Shown: piece by piece, positions 9,381 to 19,143 of the stretch | Layout: the number at the start of each line of letters is the position of its first letter | How positions within the stretch are numbered: the stretch's first letter is position 1 | DNA from: Zygotorulaspora mrakii | Taxonomy: Eukaryota; Ascomycota; Saccharomycetes; Saccharomycetales; Saccharomycetaceae | Assembly (NCBI RefSeq): GCF_013402915.1 | Contig: NC_050724.1 | Span: 1,178,001 to 1,242,000, forward strand | Direction of reading: 5' to 3' | DNA: 64,000 bases | Translations under genes and position numbers: made by a program | Notes under the pieces: generated by a model | What the model saw: only the letters and a program-made list of their open reading frames with translations | Told to the model about the DNA's origin: nothing | The model's database searches: none

Positions 9381-11711
9381 ATGGAAGCAAAATTACGGAG
9401 GTCAAAGGTCAAAAAGACTGCTCAAATAGATCCATTGGACATCACCGAATCGCTTGGTTATAAAACACATCGGAAGAATGGTAGAAACTCGTGGTCCAAG
9501 GAAGACGATGAGGAGCTTAGGGCAATTTTGAATGACACATTTATGGGACTCGGCTACAAGAACGGGATTGAGGATATAAAGTCAATTCAAGAATCTGAAC
9601 TATCGTGCACCAAAATTTCGTGGGAAGATATCGCTGTGAAGTTTAAAAACGGCAGTAGAAAACCGAAAGATTTGAGAAAGCGCTGGACATCATCTCTTGA
9701 TCCAAATTTGAAGAAAGGCAAATGGGCATCCGAAGAAGACACTCTCCTGATGCAAGCGTACAAGAAACACGGTCCTCATTGGTTAAGTGTCGCTGAAGAA
9801 ATTTCAGGAAGGACCGAAGATCAGTGTGCAAAAAGATATATAGAAATTTTAGGTCCCAGCAGCGAAGGTAGACTACGAAAATGGACTCTAGAAGAAGACT
9901 TAAGTTTGGTCAGTAAGGTTAAACTATACGGCACACGGTGGAGACGAATATCTTCTGAATTAGAATTTAGACCAAGTCTCACATGTAGAAACCGTTGGAG
10001 GAAACTTATCACGTCAGTAGTTCGAGGAAGGGCCCCTCCAGAGATTGTTAAAGCTGTGAAGGAAAAACAGGAGCTTGATTTGATGAATGAATCCTTGAAG
10101 AATAACATAGGAGGACTTTCAAATACGGAGCAAAATGCAACGGTAGATCTTATCTCAGTGGAGGAGGCTGAGAAGATAAATTATGAAGATACGTCAGATG
10201 ACCTAGTGCGACGCAAACTGCAAGACGGTAGTCCGCTTTCGCCGTTGGCTGACTCGAAAGAAAAACTTGAATTTGAAGAGACGAAACAAAATTCCGTGAA
10301 TTTACGTAATTTCGACAACACAAATAGTGCCACCACCTCAGCCGTTCCCCAGTTCCATTCCGATAAAAAAAATACGAATAATGCATTCGTGTCAAGAAGT
10401 GAGAAGGAGGAGCTCAATGCAGACACTGTTGATGAAACCATTGACTCTGGAGGCAGAGTCCCATTGGCCCCTGTGAAGGACGTTCCTGCTTTCCCTGCAA
10501 GAGCGACTCTACTGGAGGACTCGTTCTTTGGTGATAGGTCCGATCCACAGCCTCCTGCAGATAATCGTCATGTTGGGCATCTGCCGACTTCAAGGTCTGA
10601 TACTCGACAGGACACTGAAAAACTTTCATTGCCACATGCTGGCCAGATGGAATGGAAGTTTATCCTCAAAGACGGGCATGGCTTATCACTATCAAGTGGC
10701 ACGGTCGCTAGCTCAGAACTGGTAAAAGAACTTATCGATCAAGCTAGGAAATACTCGCTAAAGATTTCCATTCACCAACACATCCACAATCATTATGGGC
10801 AACAACCAGATGCTCATCCATTGCAATCTGCTTATCCTGATAATTTAAGTCATTTTAGGGCTCCCAATATATCTTCGATGGTTCCCGGAGGATTACTTCC
10901 ACATACAATGCCCGATTTTTTCAATACATCATCGGAATTTAGAACGGCGTCTACGGCTGTCGAGCAACCTGCTGATAATGACTTTTTATCACAAACACCG
11001 ACCTATAATGTGTTTGGATTAGAACCTTCTCCACAACCAGATAACTCTCATTTGTCCAATTCTAGTAATTTTTTCCAAAAAAATCAATCTCAATCAATAC
11101 TAGTACAAGCAAATCAATCTTCACCCAATTATCCAGGAAAAACGGGTACGAATAGCTCAACGGGATCACGTAGCTCTTGTGGAGATGATGTTCAGGATAT
11201 TGGAAGAAATCGCGTTTCTCATTTCAACTATCTTCCGGCAACAGTAAAGCCACAGTTGGGTTCATCAGATTCGACAAAAGCAACAGACCTGAGTAAGCTT
11301 TTAAACCCCAGCCCCGCAAATTCAATAATAAGTAAAAGAGGCAAAAAAAATAGGAAAAATGGACGATCAGAGAGCCCTTATCGATCTTTGAGTCGACGAG
11401 ATTCATCAAATACTCCCCCTGTTGAAAACAATAGTAGGCAACAAAAATCAAATGATACACCTGGGACAGCATCTTCAATTAACGAAGAAGAAGGGCTAGA
11501 TTTCTGGGAAAGTTTGCGTTCCTTAGCTGGTGGACCTGTAATCCAAGAAGACGGCACAAATACAAATCAACGAGATGAGGAGGACTACCATCTTTTCTAT
11601 GGTCTTTTGGATGGTAAGGTTGAACAATCTGATCATGAGGAACTTATGGAGGCTAATAAGTCGACTGCTGAGAAGAGCAAAAGTGCTCTACTCCCGTTCA
11701 ACCCCAGCTGA
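9381..11711 (+). CDS. BAS1: Myb-family transcription factor Bas1 (purine and histidine genes)
   Basis: 776 residues (S. cerevisiae Bas1 has 811). Three Myb repeats lie in the N-terminal 210 residues with tryptophans at the expected spacing: R1 about 36-100 (NSWSKEDDEELRAIL), R2 about 112-158 (KGKWASEEDTLLMQAYKKHG), R3 about 164-210 (RKWTLEEDLSLVSKVKLYG). A conserved block at residues 423-475, starting MEWKFILKDG, fits the Bas1 interaction and regulatory domain through which Bas2/Pho2 and the purine intermediate SAICAR/AICAR signal. The rest is Ser/Asn-rich and disordered. Bas1 activates ADE and HIS genes. In S. cerevisiae BAS1 sits beside UBP11 and SKG1 on chromosome XI; finding it between UBP7 and COA1 supports the ancestral order. 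Confidence 0.92.
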   Translation: MEAKLRRSKVKKTAQIDPLDITESLGYKTHRKNGRNSWSKEDDEELRAILNDTFMGLGYKNGIEDIKSIQESELSCTKISWEDIAVKFKNGSRKPKDLRKRWTSSLDPNLKKGKWASEEDTLLMQAYKKHGPHWLSVAEEISGRTEDQCAKRYIEILGPSSEGRLRKWTLEEDLSLVSKVKLYGTRWRRISSELEFRPSLTCRNRWRKLITSVVRGRAPPEIVKAVKEKQELDLMNESLKNNIGGLSNTEQNATVDLISVEEAEKINYEDTSDDLVRRKLQDGSPLSPLADSKEKLEFEETKQNSVNLRNFDNTNSATTSAVPQFHSDKKNTNNAFVSRSEKEELNADTVDETIDSGGRVPLAPVKDVPAFPARATLLEDSFFGDRSDPQPPADNRHVGHLPTSRSDTRQDTEKLSLPHAGQMEWKFILKDGHGLSLSSGTVASSELVKELIDQARKYSLKISIHQHIHNHYGQQPDAHPLQSAYPDNLSHFRAPNISSMVPGGLLPHTMPDFFNTSSEFRTASTAVEQPADNDFLSQTPTYNVFGLEPSPQPDNSHLSNSSNFFQKNQSQSILVQANQSSPNYPGKTGTNSSTGSRSSCGDDVQDIGRNRVSHFNYLPATVKPQLGSSDSTKATDLSKLLNPSPANSIISKRGKKNRKNGRSESPYRSLSRRDSSNTPPVENNSRQQKSNDTPGTASSINEEEGLDFWESLRSLAGGPVIQEDGTNTNQRDEEDYHLFYGLLDGKVEQSDHEELMEANKSTAEKSKSALLPFNPS

Positions 11712-11800
11712 AAAAAAAATTGCATGAGATTAGTTAAAATGTTGTATACAATAGGTTTTTCTAAAGCTAGGAAAACTTATATATTAGATTAGCATTTTGC

Positions 11801-12108
11801 TTATTTTCTTACGAAATAAGATGAAGATCCACAAGTCGCCACACTGTAATCATAGAGAGATTCACCAATATTTAGGTATTTCGTCATATACTCCTTCGCT
11901 GTCTGATTTGCGATTTTATCAGTCTTAACTGTAAGTCCTGTGTTCCTTTTGATACCTGCCAAGCAGGTTGATATAAGCAGGAAGTCAATCGAGAAATGCA
12001 CCGTTTTACCAATCTACATTGCGATAGTTGTAAATATGTTAGTAATATGGAAAAATATATATATTTCATTAGCACCAAAATCAAATGAACTTTACATACC
12101 AAAGTCAT
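11801..12108 (-). CDS. ATG44: Mitofissin Atg44 (DUF1748 family), spliced: exons 12108-12100 and 12013-11801
   Basis: Exon 1 is only ATG ACT TTG (12108-12100). The intron starts GTATGT (12099-12094), has a perfect TACTAAC branch site near 12040 and ends at TAG (12016-12014). Exon 2 (12013-11801) continues in frame, giving 73 residues that begin MTLIGKTVHF and end SSSYFVRK. Size, N-terminal hydrophobic segment (HFSIDFLLISTCLAGIKR) and map position next to COA1 match YIL156W-B (Atg44/Mco8). That protein sits in the mitochondrial intermembrane space, drives membrane fission and is needed for mitophagy. Without splicing the gene looks like two overlapping frames in different phases. It is divergent from COA1 across 236 bases. 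The splice signals are seen directly; the function is from the family. Confidence 0.88.
12014..12099 (-). other. Spliceosomal intron of ATG44
   Basis: 86 bases. The 5' site GTATGT, branch site TACTAAC and 3' site TAG are all the yeast consensus. The first exon holds only three codons. Such extreme 5' placement is usual for yeast introns. Confidence 0.9.
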
Positions 12109-12141
12109 AATTCGCTCCTCTTGCTCTGGTATGAATAATAG

Positions 12142-12171
12142 ATCCAGCGCTGATTGTAGTAAGCGCTGGAT
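12142..12171. promoter_or_regulatory. 10-base inverted repeat in the ATG44 / COA1 bidirectional promoter
   Basis: ATCCAGCGCT (12142-12151) and AGCGCTGGAT (12162-12171) are exact reverse complements with a 10-base spacer. Further right, ATCATGTGAC near 12214 contains a Cbf1/CDEI-type core (RTCACRTG on the minus strand). Both divergent genes encode mitochondrial proteins, so a shared element is plausible. No known factor is assigned to the palindrome. Confidence 0.45.
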
Positions 12172-12344
12172 TTATCGTACTCTACCCTGTTCCTAATCAA
12201 AGAAGTGTTGTAATCATGTGACCGCGCGCATTGCGTAAGCTATCATTTCCCAGAATGATGTGAAAAAGAGAAAATGGCATCTACAGAACCAATCTTCAGA
12301 GGTTAAACCATATAATCGTTTTTTTACTGCTTTTCAAGAGCTCC

Positions 12345-12884
12345 ATGATGTTGAGCAGAGTAGTGAGGATAGTCTCCAGGAGGGCCTTCCGTTCAAACAT
12401 TCCACTTTTGATGGCAACTGCGCCTCCAAAACTGGTTTTGAAAGACAAGGATAGGCCATTGAGGGTTGAGAGAGATTTACCAAATCCATATAAAGATAGA
12501 AATAGGAGGAGAGTCGAGTTCCTGGGATTTTCAGTTGCCATTATTGCAGCGCTAGCTCTTATTTTTAACTACGAGAAGACAGAATCACCTATTGTTTCTA
12601 ATACCCTTTATCATCTACGTAGGTCGCCAGCCATTACTGACTTGCTGGGTGAGAATATCGAATTTGACGGAATAATGCCATGGGTTTTTGGAGAGCTTAA
12701 TCAGGTCGCTGGCAAGGTAAATATTAAATTTTACATAAAGGGAAGTAAAGGTGTTTCTGGCGTTGTCAAGCTAGTTGCCGGAAGGGAGGCTCGCCAAGAT
12801 GAATTCTTGATTCAAGAATGGAGTTTAACAACCAAGGATAAAAAAATTGATCTGCTCTCTGAAAACGAAATCAGGACCTTATAG
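12345..12884 (+). CDS. COA1: Cytochrome c oxidase assembly protein Coa1
   Basis: 179 residues (S. cerevisiae Coa1 about 197). An Arg-rich, acid-free N-terminus (SRVVRIVSRRAFRSN) fits a mitochondrial presequence. One membrane segment (FLGFSVAIIAALALIF) is at about residues 60-76. The C-terminal part faces the intermembrane space. Coa1 joins Shy1 and Mss51 in early maturation of Cox1. The family motif L.RSPAI.DLLG follows the membrane segment. The frame opens with ATG ATG and I chose the first. The gene lies between ATG44 and AIM20, as on S. cerevisiae chromosome IX. Confidence 0.88.
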   Translation: MMLSRVVRIVSRRAFRSNIPLLMATAPPKLVLKDKDRPLRVERDLPNPYKDRNRRRVEFLGFSVAIIAALALIFNYEKTESPIVSNTLYHLRRSPAITDLLGENIEFDGIMPWVFGELNQVAGKVNIKFYIKGSKGVSGVVKLVAGREARQDEFLIQEWSLTTKDKKIDLLSENEIRTL

Positions 12885-13230
12885 TTGATTTTTTCATGTT
12901 TAAGATTATGATTTAATCCCTGTAAATATATATAAGATATATCACGAATCAAATAGTATAGTGCTTGAACTCAAGCAAAATGCTGCCCTGCAGGCAACTA
13001 TGTATTCTGAATGATCGAATGGTAGTGTCATAGTACAATGTTTGCACGAAATGAAAGTTGAACCTTCGAGAATTCCTAATACGGATCTCAAACTTCGCGG
13101 CGTATAACAAGATGTGACCCCAGTATAGAAAAACCAGGCAAGGCGACTAACCATGGATTGTTATTGATTAACAATTAAATGCAAATGATGTTGGAGGAGG
13201 TGAAATCAAATCTTTAAAGGACAAACTCCA
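12885..13230. other. Convergent 3' region COA1 / AIM20
   Basis: About 350 bases between converging genes. The first 80 bases are AT-rich with ATATATA efficiency-type elements. No gene, tRNA or repeat is seen. Confidence 0.6.
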
Positions 13231-14214
13231 TTATTTTTTCTTAGGCCTCAGGCTATCTATAAATTCCCTCTTGTTCTCGGTGTAGTTTGTGAATTCATTC
13301 TCGTATTGATCCTCTTCTGCAATTTCGCTGGTGTTCATTATGTCGTAGTTATTCCTTAATAGATATACGTCATCCGGTTTCTCCAATTTCTCGTCACTGT
13401 TCAGTACCCTTTCACTTTTTGGAGTATCAAATACATTCTCTACGCTTGCTGTCTGCTTTATTGATGAGTTTGAAGGATCAACCATGTTTAACTGGTTTAA
13501 ACTCGCAGAAGAGGCACGAGTTGGATACGATCCGAAGTCTTGGCTTTTGAGGTTTTTTATTAAAAGTTCGTTATTTTGGGGGAAATCTTTATCGCTCTTG
13601 TCATCTGATATAGCTGATGGTTCTCCTGCTACCACAGGAATCATTTGATCATAAATATTGATATGTTTCTTAAACAATTTTTGAGATGACTCCAAAGACG
13701 CATTTGAACTGTTGCTTGTAGAGATTCCATCAGCGTTTACTTGCTTGCTTTGAATTGCATTTAACTTCCTTCTGTAAGCAGGAACAAAATACTTGCTCTT
13801 TCTTTGCTGTTTTGACGATGGCTCTTGATGTTGGGAAGGCCCTAAATTCTCCAGTGATCCAGTCACATGAGTATTCTTTTCCTCCTGGCTAACAGAACCA
13901 TCGGAAGAGCCTGAGCCACCGATGGGTTGTCGGGGTATTTTGCGAACCTCAAAAATTTCAGAATCATTACTCTGTGGAGCATCTTGGTTTTGCCAGATTG
14001 TCGGTTCCTTGTATTCCTGCTGTTGTAAAGTTTCCAAATTGTCGAAGCTTATGTATCCGTTATCGTCCTGAATAACTTGCTCGAGTTCGGCATCCTCCTT
14101 ATCCTCCCTTTTGAATCTTCTCTGTAATCTCCACCAAAAAAATAGTGCAACCAGCAAGCCCAGGCCAATTGGTATGCCCACAGCGCAGCCGACCGCTGTT
14201 GAAACACTTCCCAT
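13231..14214 (-). CDS. AIM20: Aim20/Skg1-type single-pass membrane protein
   Basis: 327 residues with no cleavable signal peptide. A Gly-rich hydrophobic segment at about residues 7-28 (GIPIGLGLLVALFFWW) is followed at once by basic residues (RLQRRFKR), so it is a single membrane anchor with a cytoplasmic tail of about 295 polar, Ser/Asn/Gln-rich residues. The WGD pair Aim20 (YIL158W) and Skg1 (YKR100C) has this layout and is linked to cell-wall integrity and bud-neck or growth-site localisation. The length is nearer Skg1 (355) than Aim20 (204). Map position between COA1 and BNR1 settles the assignment; the molecular function is not known. Confidence 0.78.
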   Translation of the reverse strand: MGSVSTAVGCAVGIPIGLGLLVALFFWWRLQRRFKREDKEDAELEQVIQDDNGYISFDNLETLQQQEYKEPTIWQNQDAPQSNDSEIFEVRKIPRQPIGGSGSSDGSVSQEEKNTHVTGSLENLGPSQHQEPSSKQQRKSKYFVPAYRRKLNAIQSKQVNADGISTSNSSNASLESSQKLFKKHINIYDQMIPVVAGEPSAISDDKSDKDFPQNNELLIKNLKSQDFGSYPTRASSASLNQLNMVDPSNSSIKQTASVENVFDTPKSERVLNSDEKLEKPDDVYLLRNNYDIMNTSEIAEEDQYENEFTNYTENKREFIDSLRPKKK

Positions 14215-14603
14215 TATTTAGTTCCGTCCGCGGTTTGCTGACTTCCTAACTTTGTTTATTGAGCGATTGAAAATCTGTAATATCAACCCAGATAGATTTA
14301 GCCTCGATATGCACTGGCAGCTCTAGGTGAAATGGATAAGCGAATGAACTACCTTTTCTTTATAATCTTGGAATGTTGTTGGTTCATCAACTGTTTTTTC
14401 TGTTCTCTGCCAAGATCTCTTGTCCTTTCATTCTTCTCTCTCCTTTCTGTTCGAGGGTTTCCCGGCTCAACAACCTTAGCACCACGGGACAATGCTCGCG
14501 CGGCAACGCAAAGGGAAACATGGGGCCGGCCCACTTTTGATAATCTATATTTATTTATCCACAGACAAATGCGAAATAAGTTGGCAATGCAATACTTCTA
14601 ATA
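14215..14603. other. AIM20 promoter and BNR1 3' region boundary
   Basis: About 390 bases between two genes on the minus strand. It ends in AT-rich sequence before the BNR1 stop and holds a short GC-rich patch near 14495-14530. A short plus-strand frame here has no recognisable domain and I treat it as chance. Confidence 0.55.
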
Positions 14604-17600
14604 CTACATATTCTGTATACCGGTGAGCATCGCTTGGGTTCTCTCCAGCAGTACGTGGTCAGCATCCTTAAGTGTTGATGTCGCTTTGTGCGGCATCGAT
14701 TCGGAATCTGAGTTTTGCAGCTTTCTAACACTTCTGCGCCGCCTTAAGGGCTCAGCTTCCTTCTTCACGCCTCTCAATTTCGCGAGCAAGATGTCAACGG
14801 CAGCATTTTTAGAGGAAGTGTCAAGGTCTTGTTTATCTACTGCTGTTGTATCATCACCGTCCAAAGATTCATCATCAGAAGGTGGTCTTGACTCCAAAAG
14901 ACGTCTTCTGCGCTCGTAAATCTTTAATATCTCCTCCTTCTCAATGTTCTCTTTAGCGCACTTCTTGAATATGTACGAAAATTCGATGAAATTATCGAAG
15001 AACGTATTTTTAGCCTCTCTGTCGTTATAGTTTTCGCCGAAATACTTCATCAGTTTCTGCAGATCGCGGGTTAGCAATAGAAGTTGATCCTTAAGGAGAC
15101 TGTTCTTTACCTTCAGCCTGTTGAGCTTGGACTTTGCTCTCTCAATGATACTATCTTCTGGGTGTAGTCTTTTACTGTCAGATAACTTACCATCTCTAAA
15201 CATCTCAAGCACTTTCTCCACTTTAGTAGAAAATTCTTCGCATTCGTACTCTACATGCTCCAGTGAGATTTTACCCAGGTTTTCAACTTTGCTTAAATCA
15301 TCTATGAATCCATAAATCTCGGGAAATTTGGTCCTTATAGTCCTTTCAATAAAATGTATAAAGGACATATCCTTATCACTGCTAGATTTTATAAAAGTAA
15401 GTTTATTCAAAGAACTGATTTTAATACCGTCAACATTTTTTTTGTTCATATGGTTTCCGATTTCAATGATGATAAACAGAAGATCTTTGAGCTTTGATGC
15501 ATTTCTAAGTCTCTGTATAACATCATCAATTTTTTGCAATCTGTAAACTAAATCGTAATAATCTCTTTCATATGTTGTAAGTACAAATAAACTCAATGAT
15601 CTCTCGTGCCAATACGATCTTAAATTATAGCAAAGCTCCAGGAATATTCTATCCGACCTCTCCAACTCGGAAGAATCTTTTGAGGGCACACCGCCGTTCA
15701 AGTAGTCAGTAGCATATGGCGCAAAGTTCTTCGCCAGGCTAGGAGAAATATTGATCAAATCGTCCCTGTTGAAAAACTCCAGCGCAGTACCATTCAGGAT
15801 AATCTCTTTGTCACAATGAAGAACCTTTGATACGAACTCTTCCACCGTATATCCAGAGAACATATGGAGATTGATTCCAAATTGGTGTGCTAAATCCCGA
15901 GGCAGGAAGCTTTTTTTTTTGCCGTCAGTGTCAGGATCTTTTTTTCTTTGCTGTACTGACGCTCTTTCTTTGATCTTGAAATTGTCTTCAATTTCAGATA
16001 AAATCCCACCACTCTTCAGATCTTGTAAGGTCGTCTCTCTCTTAGATTTGTCTTCCCATAACGTTTCTTCGATGTCGCCTATTTTATCCCAGTGAATTTG
16101 CTTTAATGCTATCTTTGGTGTGCTTATAATAGTCTGTTGCGCCCTGTGAGAGAATGAAGGCGGTGGCGGCGGTGGCGGAGGTGCTGCACCGTTATCCGAA
16201 GAACAAGAGTTATCGGCTGCACTGCTGAGAGATTCTCTATTTATGTGCTGCACTGGCAATAGAGAGGTGGGTATTGGGGGCGGAGGTGGGACTGGAGGAG
16301 AGGTTACCGCTTGTAGAGAAACGGGCATTGGTGGTGGTGGAGGAGCTGAAGGAGCTGGAGGTAGGAAGGTAGACTGTAAAGACGTGGGCATTGGAGGTGG
16401 AGGAGAAACCGGAGCCGGGCAGATCGGGTTGGCTAGTACGTTGGGTAAAGGAGGGGGCGTTGGTATGGAAGTGTCTTTACCATGTCCCACTTGGAGTCTC
16501 GGTAGGGACCCCAATGGAGCTGCAGTTGAGTCCGAGTTATCGAGCAGAAAAGGTCCTGTTGGTGACAAGGGTGACGAAGTCTCTGCAGGGAGAGAAGGAA
16601 TGCCTGTGCCGTCTGATTGTAGGATCGTTCGATCGTTCTCCTGCGAACGTAAAACGAAGGACTCATGCGCCCCTGCTATGGTTGAAAGCCTTCTCGTGCC
16701 TGAATTGCTGTGTTTTGTGAGACTGTCGCGGCGATGCGTACCCTTGACATATGACGCCAACGATCCTATTCTATTACTTTTTGAAAGAGAGGCTGTATGA
16801 GAGAGCTTTAGCCTATTCGGTACATTTTGATTTTTGAGTTTACCAAAAACTGAAGGAATGCCTCCTTTGTTTTCAGCCAAATCTTGATGAACAACGATCC
16901 GGTCGAACTTCTTCTTGTCAATCCTTTGTGTTTCCTTGAGTCTTTCCACTTTTTCTTTTAAATTATCAATATGAATATCTTTAGCTTTCAAGCTCTCGTT
17001 CGCCTCTTGTAACTTCTCCAAAATATCCTCTTTTCCCATATCTTTCAGGTTATGTAGCTCTTCTATCTGGCTCCTTAATGTAGCGACGAGATTATCAAGC
17101 TCCTCTATTTCTTTCAGGCCTCTGTTATGAAGTTCTTCAGATTGTATATTATCAATAAAGTTGTGTAGAGAATTTTGAAACAAAGAGTCAGGATCCATCG
17201 TGACGCCATAATCTAGGTTGCTCACAAGGTAATTTATGATCAGCTCAAACGCTTTGAACACCTTGACCGATTCAGAAGTTGTTCTTGACAGTAATATGTC
17301 AACCATAGTTTTAAAGAGTTGAACTAAATACTCTTCGATAACTGTACCTTTTGTTTCTTTTATCAATATGCTTAATGTCGAACCATATGAAAGATTGGTC
17401 CATTCTGAGTTTTGAGGAAAATCTTCAGTCAACTTCCTTTCCACCGTACAATAAACTTCTACCTGTTCCTGTACGATAGAGTTTTGCCAAGACTTTGTTA
17501 AATCAAAAAGGCGATGTATTCCATATTCCTTCAATTCCCTTACAATTGCAATTTTCCTATCTTTATCTGGTAGGACTTGCACTATCGAATTGATCAAAAA

Positions 17601-18707
17601 CATTGAGGTTGATACAAAATTTACCGTAAGCTCTTCAGTCTTCGAATATTGCAAAAAAAATGGAGCTTGGATACTATTTGCCTGCTTAGGTAAGCAAACG
17701 TGGAGAAGCTGGCATAAATATGCCAAGAACTGCTCTAAGCAATCGTTTAGATATACTAAAACTTTCTCTGATCCAAACTGGTCATCAACGTAGGTTAGCA
17801 ATAGTAAAAGCTCTGCAGCTTGTAATTTTATCTTAAGATGGCTGATTTGATCGCTCAATAAAAGGCAGAAATAATTCACGAGGCAGCCACAATTCAGTAC
17901 AGCAAACCTACCTTCTTCTGAATTCATTATAGATCTAAAACATCGGAGATATACGAACTGATTTTCTTCTGGAATTGTCGACGAGAAATTGGCCAACGTC
18001 TCGGTTAAATTGAGCGACACAAAGCTTTCACAAAATGAGTTCTGCCGAAGCAACTTCTCCAACTGGTATAAGGACCTAGATATTTTCACATGATTTGAAA
18101 GCAACTCTGTCAAGTTATATAGAAATTGGTTTTCTGGCGAGGATATATTGCTTACAGACTCGCTTGCAGAGGTATTCGGTGATACCAGCATATCATTAGA
18201 GCGTATTTTGCAAATCAAAACCCACTTGCGCTTCATGGAGATCATTTTTAGATTCTTTATAGCATCATCCCCAAAAAATGTTCCATTTTTCAGAAGCTGG
18301 TCAAAGACTTTCTCGATGACCTCATCGCTAGGTGGTGAATTTGGGTCGAATGTGCTCATATCCCTATTGGTGCTATCGATATTTCCGGTCGAGAGATTTT
18401 TACTCTTGAAGCTAGTCAATCTATCAAGGTGCGTTCTCTTTTGCAATCCATATCCGACTAGTGAGAGTCCTCTGTCAACGACATCCGATGATGTTACAGC
18501 CCTAAGATCCGTAGAACTGTACACCTGCGTCTTCCCCAAGAACCTGTGTATATGTGCTACGCCTTCAGTCATTGCTGCGTCTGAGTCCAAGTCAACATTT
18601 ATAAATCTGCCGTTGTGATTTTGACCACAACCGCGATCCATACTAGAATTTGCGGAGAATGAAGATGTCCTGGATCCATTCTCAAAACGTGCGTCACTCA
18701 GCACCAT
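14604..18707 (-). CDS. BNR1: Formin Bnr1
   Basis: 1367 residues from the ATG at 18707 (the frame runs five codons further up only from a GTG); S. cerevisiae Bnr1 has 1375. It nucleates linear actin cables from the bud neck and binds Rho4. The N-terminal half is the GBD/FH3 diaphanous-inhibitory region, followed by a coiled coil near residues 535-610 (EELHNRGLKEIEELDNLV onward). The FH1 region at about 740-850 has at least five proline runs that bind profilin. FH2 runs about 866-1260, starting LKQIHWDKIGD. The C-terminal tail has basic clusters (RRRRLLES, RRRRSVRKL) that fit a DAD. Neighbours AIM20 and POT1 match S. cerevisiae, where BNR1 is YIL159W. Confidence 0.95.
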   Translation of the reverse strand: MVLSDARFENGSRTSSFSANSSMDRGCGQNHNGRFINVDLDSDAAMTEGVAHIHRFLGKTQVYSSTDLRAVTSSDVVDRGLSLVGYGLQKRTHLDRLTSFKSKNLSTGNIDSTNRDMSTFDPNSPPSDEVIEKVFDQLLKNGTFFGDDAIKNLKMISMKRKWVLICKIRSNDMLVSPNTSASESVSNISSPENQFLYNLTELLSNHVKISRSLYQLEKLLRQNSFCESFVSLNLTETLANFSSTIPEENQFVYLRCFRSIMNSEEGRFAVLNCGCLVNYFCLLLSDQISHLKIKLQAAELLLLLTYVDDQFGSEKVLVYLNDCLEQFLAYLCQLLHVCLPKQANSIQAPFFLQYSKTEELTVNFVSTSMFLINSIVQVLPDKDRKIAIVRELKEYGIHRLFDLTKSWQNSIVQEQVEVYCTVERKLTEDFPQNSEWTNLSYGSTLSILIKETKGTVIEEYLVQLFKTMVDILLSRTTSESVKVFKAFELIINYLVSNLDYGVTMDPDSLFQNSLHNFIDNIQSEELHNRGLKEIEELDNLVATLRSQIEELHNLKDMGKEDILEKLQEANESLKAKDIHIDNLKEKVERLKETQRIDKKKFDRIVVHQDLAENKGGIPSVFGKLKNQNVPNRLKLSHTASLSKSNRIGSLASYVKGTHRRDSLTKHSNSGTRRLSTIAGAHESFVLRSQENDRTILQSDGTGIPSLPAETSSPLSPTGPFLLDNSDSTAAPLGSLPRLQVGHGKDTSIPTPPPLPNVLANPICPAPVSPPPPMPTSLQSTFLPPAPSAPPPPPMPVSLQAVTSPPVPPPPPIPTSLLPVQHINRESLSSAADNSCSSDNGAAPPPPPPPPSFSHRAQQTIISTPKIALKQIHWDKIGDIEETLWEDKSKRETTLQDLKSGGILSEIEDNFKIKERASVQQRKKDPDTDGKKKSFLPRDLAHQFGINLHMFSGYTVEEFVSKVLHCDKEIILNGTALEFFNRDDLINISPSLAKNFAPYATDYLNGGVPSKDSSELERSDRIFLELCYNLRSYWHERSLSLFVLTTYERDYYDLVYRLQKIDDVIQRLRNASKLKDLLFIIIEIGNHMNKKNVDGIKISSLNKLTFIKSSSDKDMSFIHFIERTIRTKFPEIYGFIDDLSKVENLGKISLEHVEYECEEFSTKVEKVLEMFRDGKLSDSKRLHPEDSIIERAKSKLNRLKVKNSLLKDQLLLLTRDLQKLMKYFGENYNDREAKNTFFDNFIEFSYIFKKCAKENIEKEEILKIYERRRRLLESRPPSDDESLDGDDTTAVDKQDLDTSSKNAAVDILLAKLRGVKKEAEPLRRRRSVRKLQNSDSESMPHKATSTLKDADHVLLERTQAMLTGIQNM

Positions 18708-18871
18708 CTGTCTATAGTTCACCCAGGTAATGGTACTCGAACCGCTTTTATATGTCTCCTATGATGCTATAATATTGTATATTCCATATACATTCCCTTC
18801 TTGTTTCATTCTGTATTGATCTATTCAATAACAATCCGCTTAGGCGCTGACAGGTAGTTCAAGCCATACGC

Positions 18872-18892
18872 AGTGTCCGGTTTTCGGACACT
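18872..18892. promoter_or_regulatory. 8-base inverted repeat (CCG-N5-CGG) upstream of POT1
   Basis: AGTGTCCG (18872-18879) and CGGACACT (18885-18892) are exact reverse complements around GTTTT, about 250 bases before the POT1 ATG. The CCG/CGG half-sites are arranged outward, as for some Zn2Cys6 factors. I could not find a clean oleate response element (CGG-N3-TNA-N9-12-CCG) here. A nearby direct repeat TCTTCGGGGT occurs at 18901 and 18929. Confidence 0.5.
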
Positions 18893-19030
18893 TTTTATTT
18901 TCTTCGGGGTTAGTTTTCCCATCGCCCGTCTTCGGGGTAAAAAGATGCCGCTGATCCCAAGAAATAAGATAATTGGAGTAATTCATGACGTTCCTGTAAG
19001 GGATCAAGCCCGGAGGAAGCATACAAACAT

Positions 19031-19038
19031 TATATAAA
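19031..19038 (+). promoter_or_regulatory. TATA box of POT1
   Basis: TATATAAA lies 106 bases before the chosen POT1 ATG, a normal yeast spacing. It places transcription start after any more upstream start codon. Confidence 0.6.
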
Positions 19039-19143
19039 GGGAGCATAATAGGCTATCATCGGAAGTAGAGAACTTTGGATTTAGACTTCAGTAATTCTCA
19101 TGGGTATAGAAATCCAGTAAGGGGAGAAAGGAAAAAGGAAAAA

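Noticed and set aside
16243..16800. Gly-rich plus-strand frame inside BNR1
   Set aside because: It is the antisense of the formin FH1 proline-rich region.
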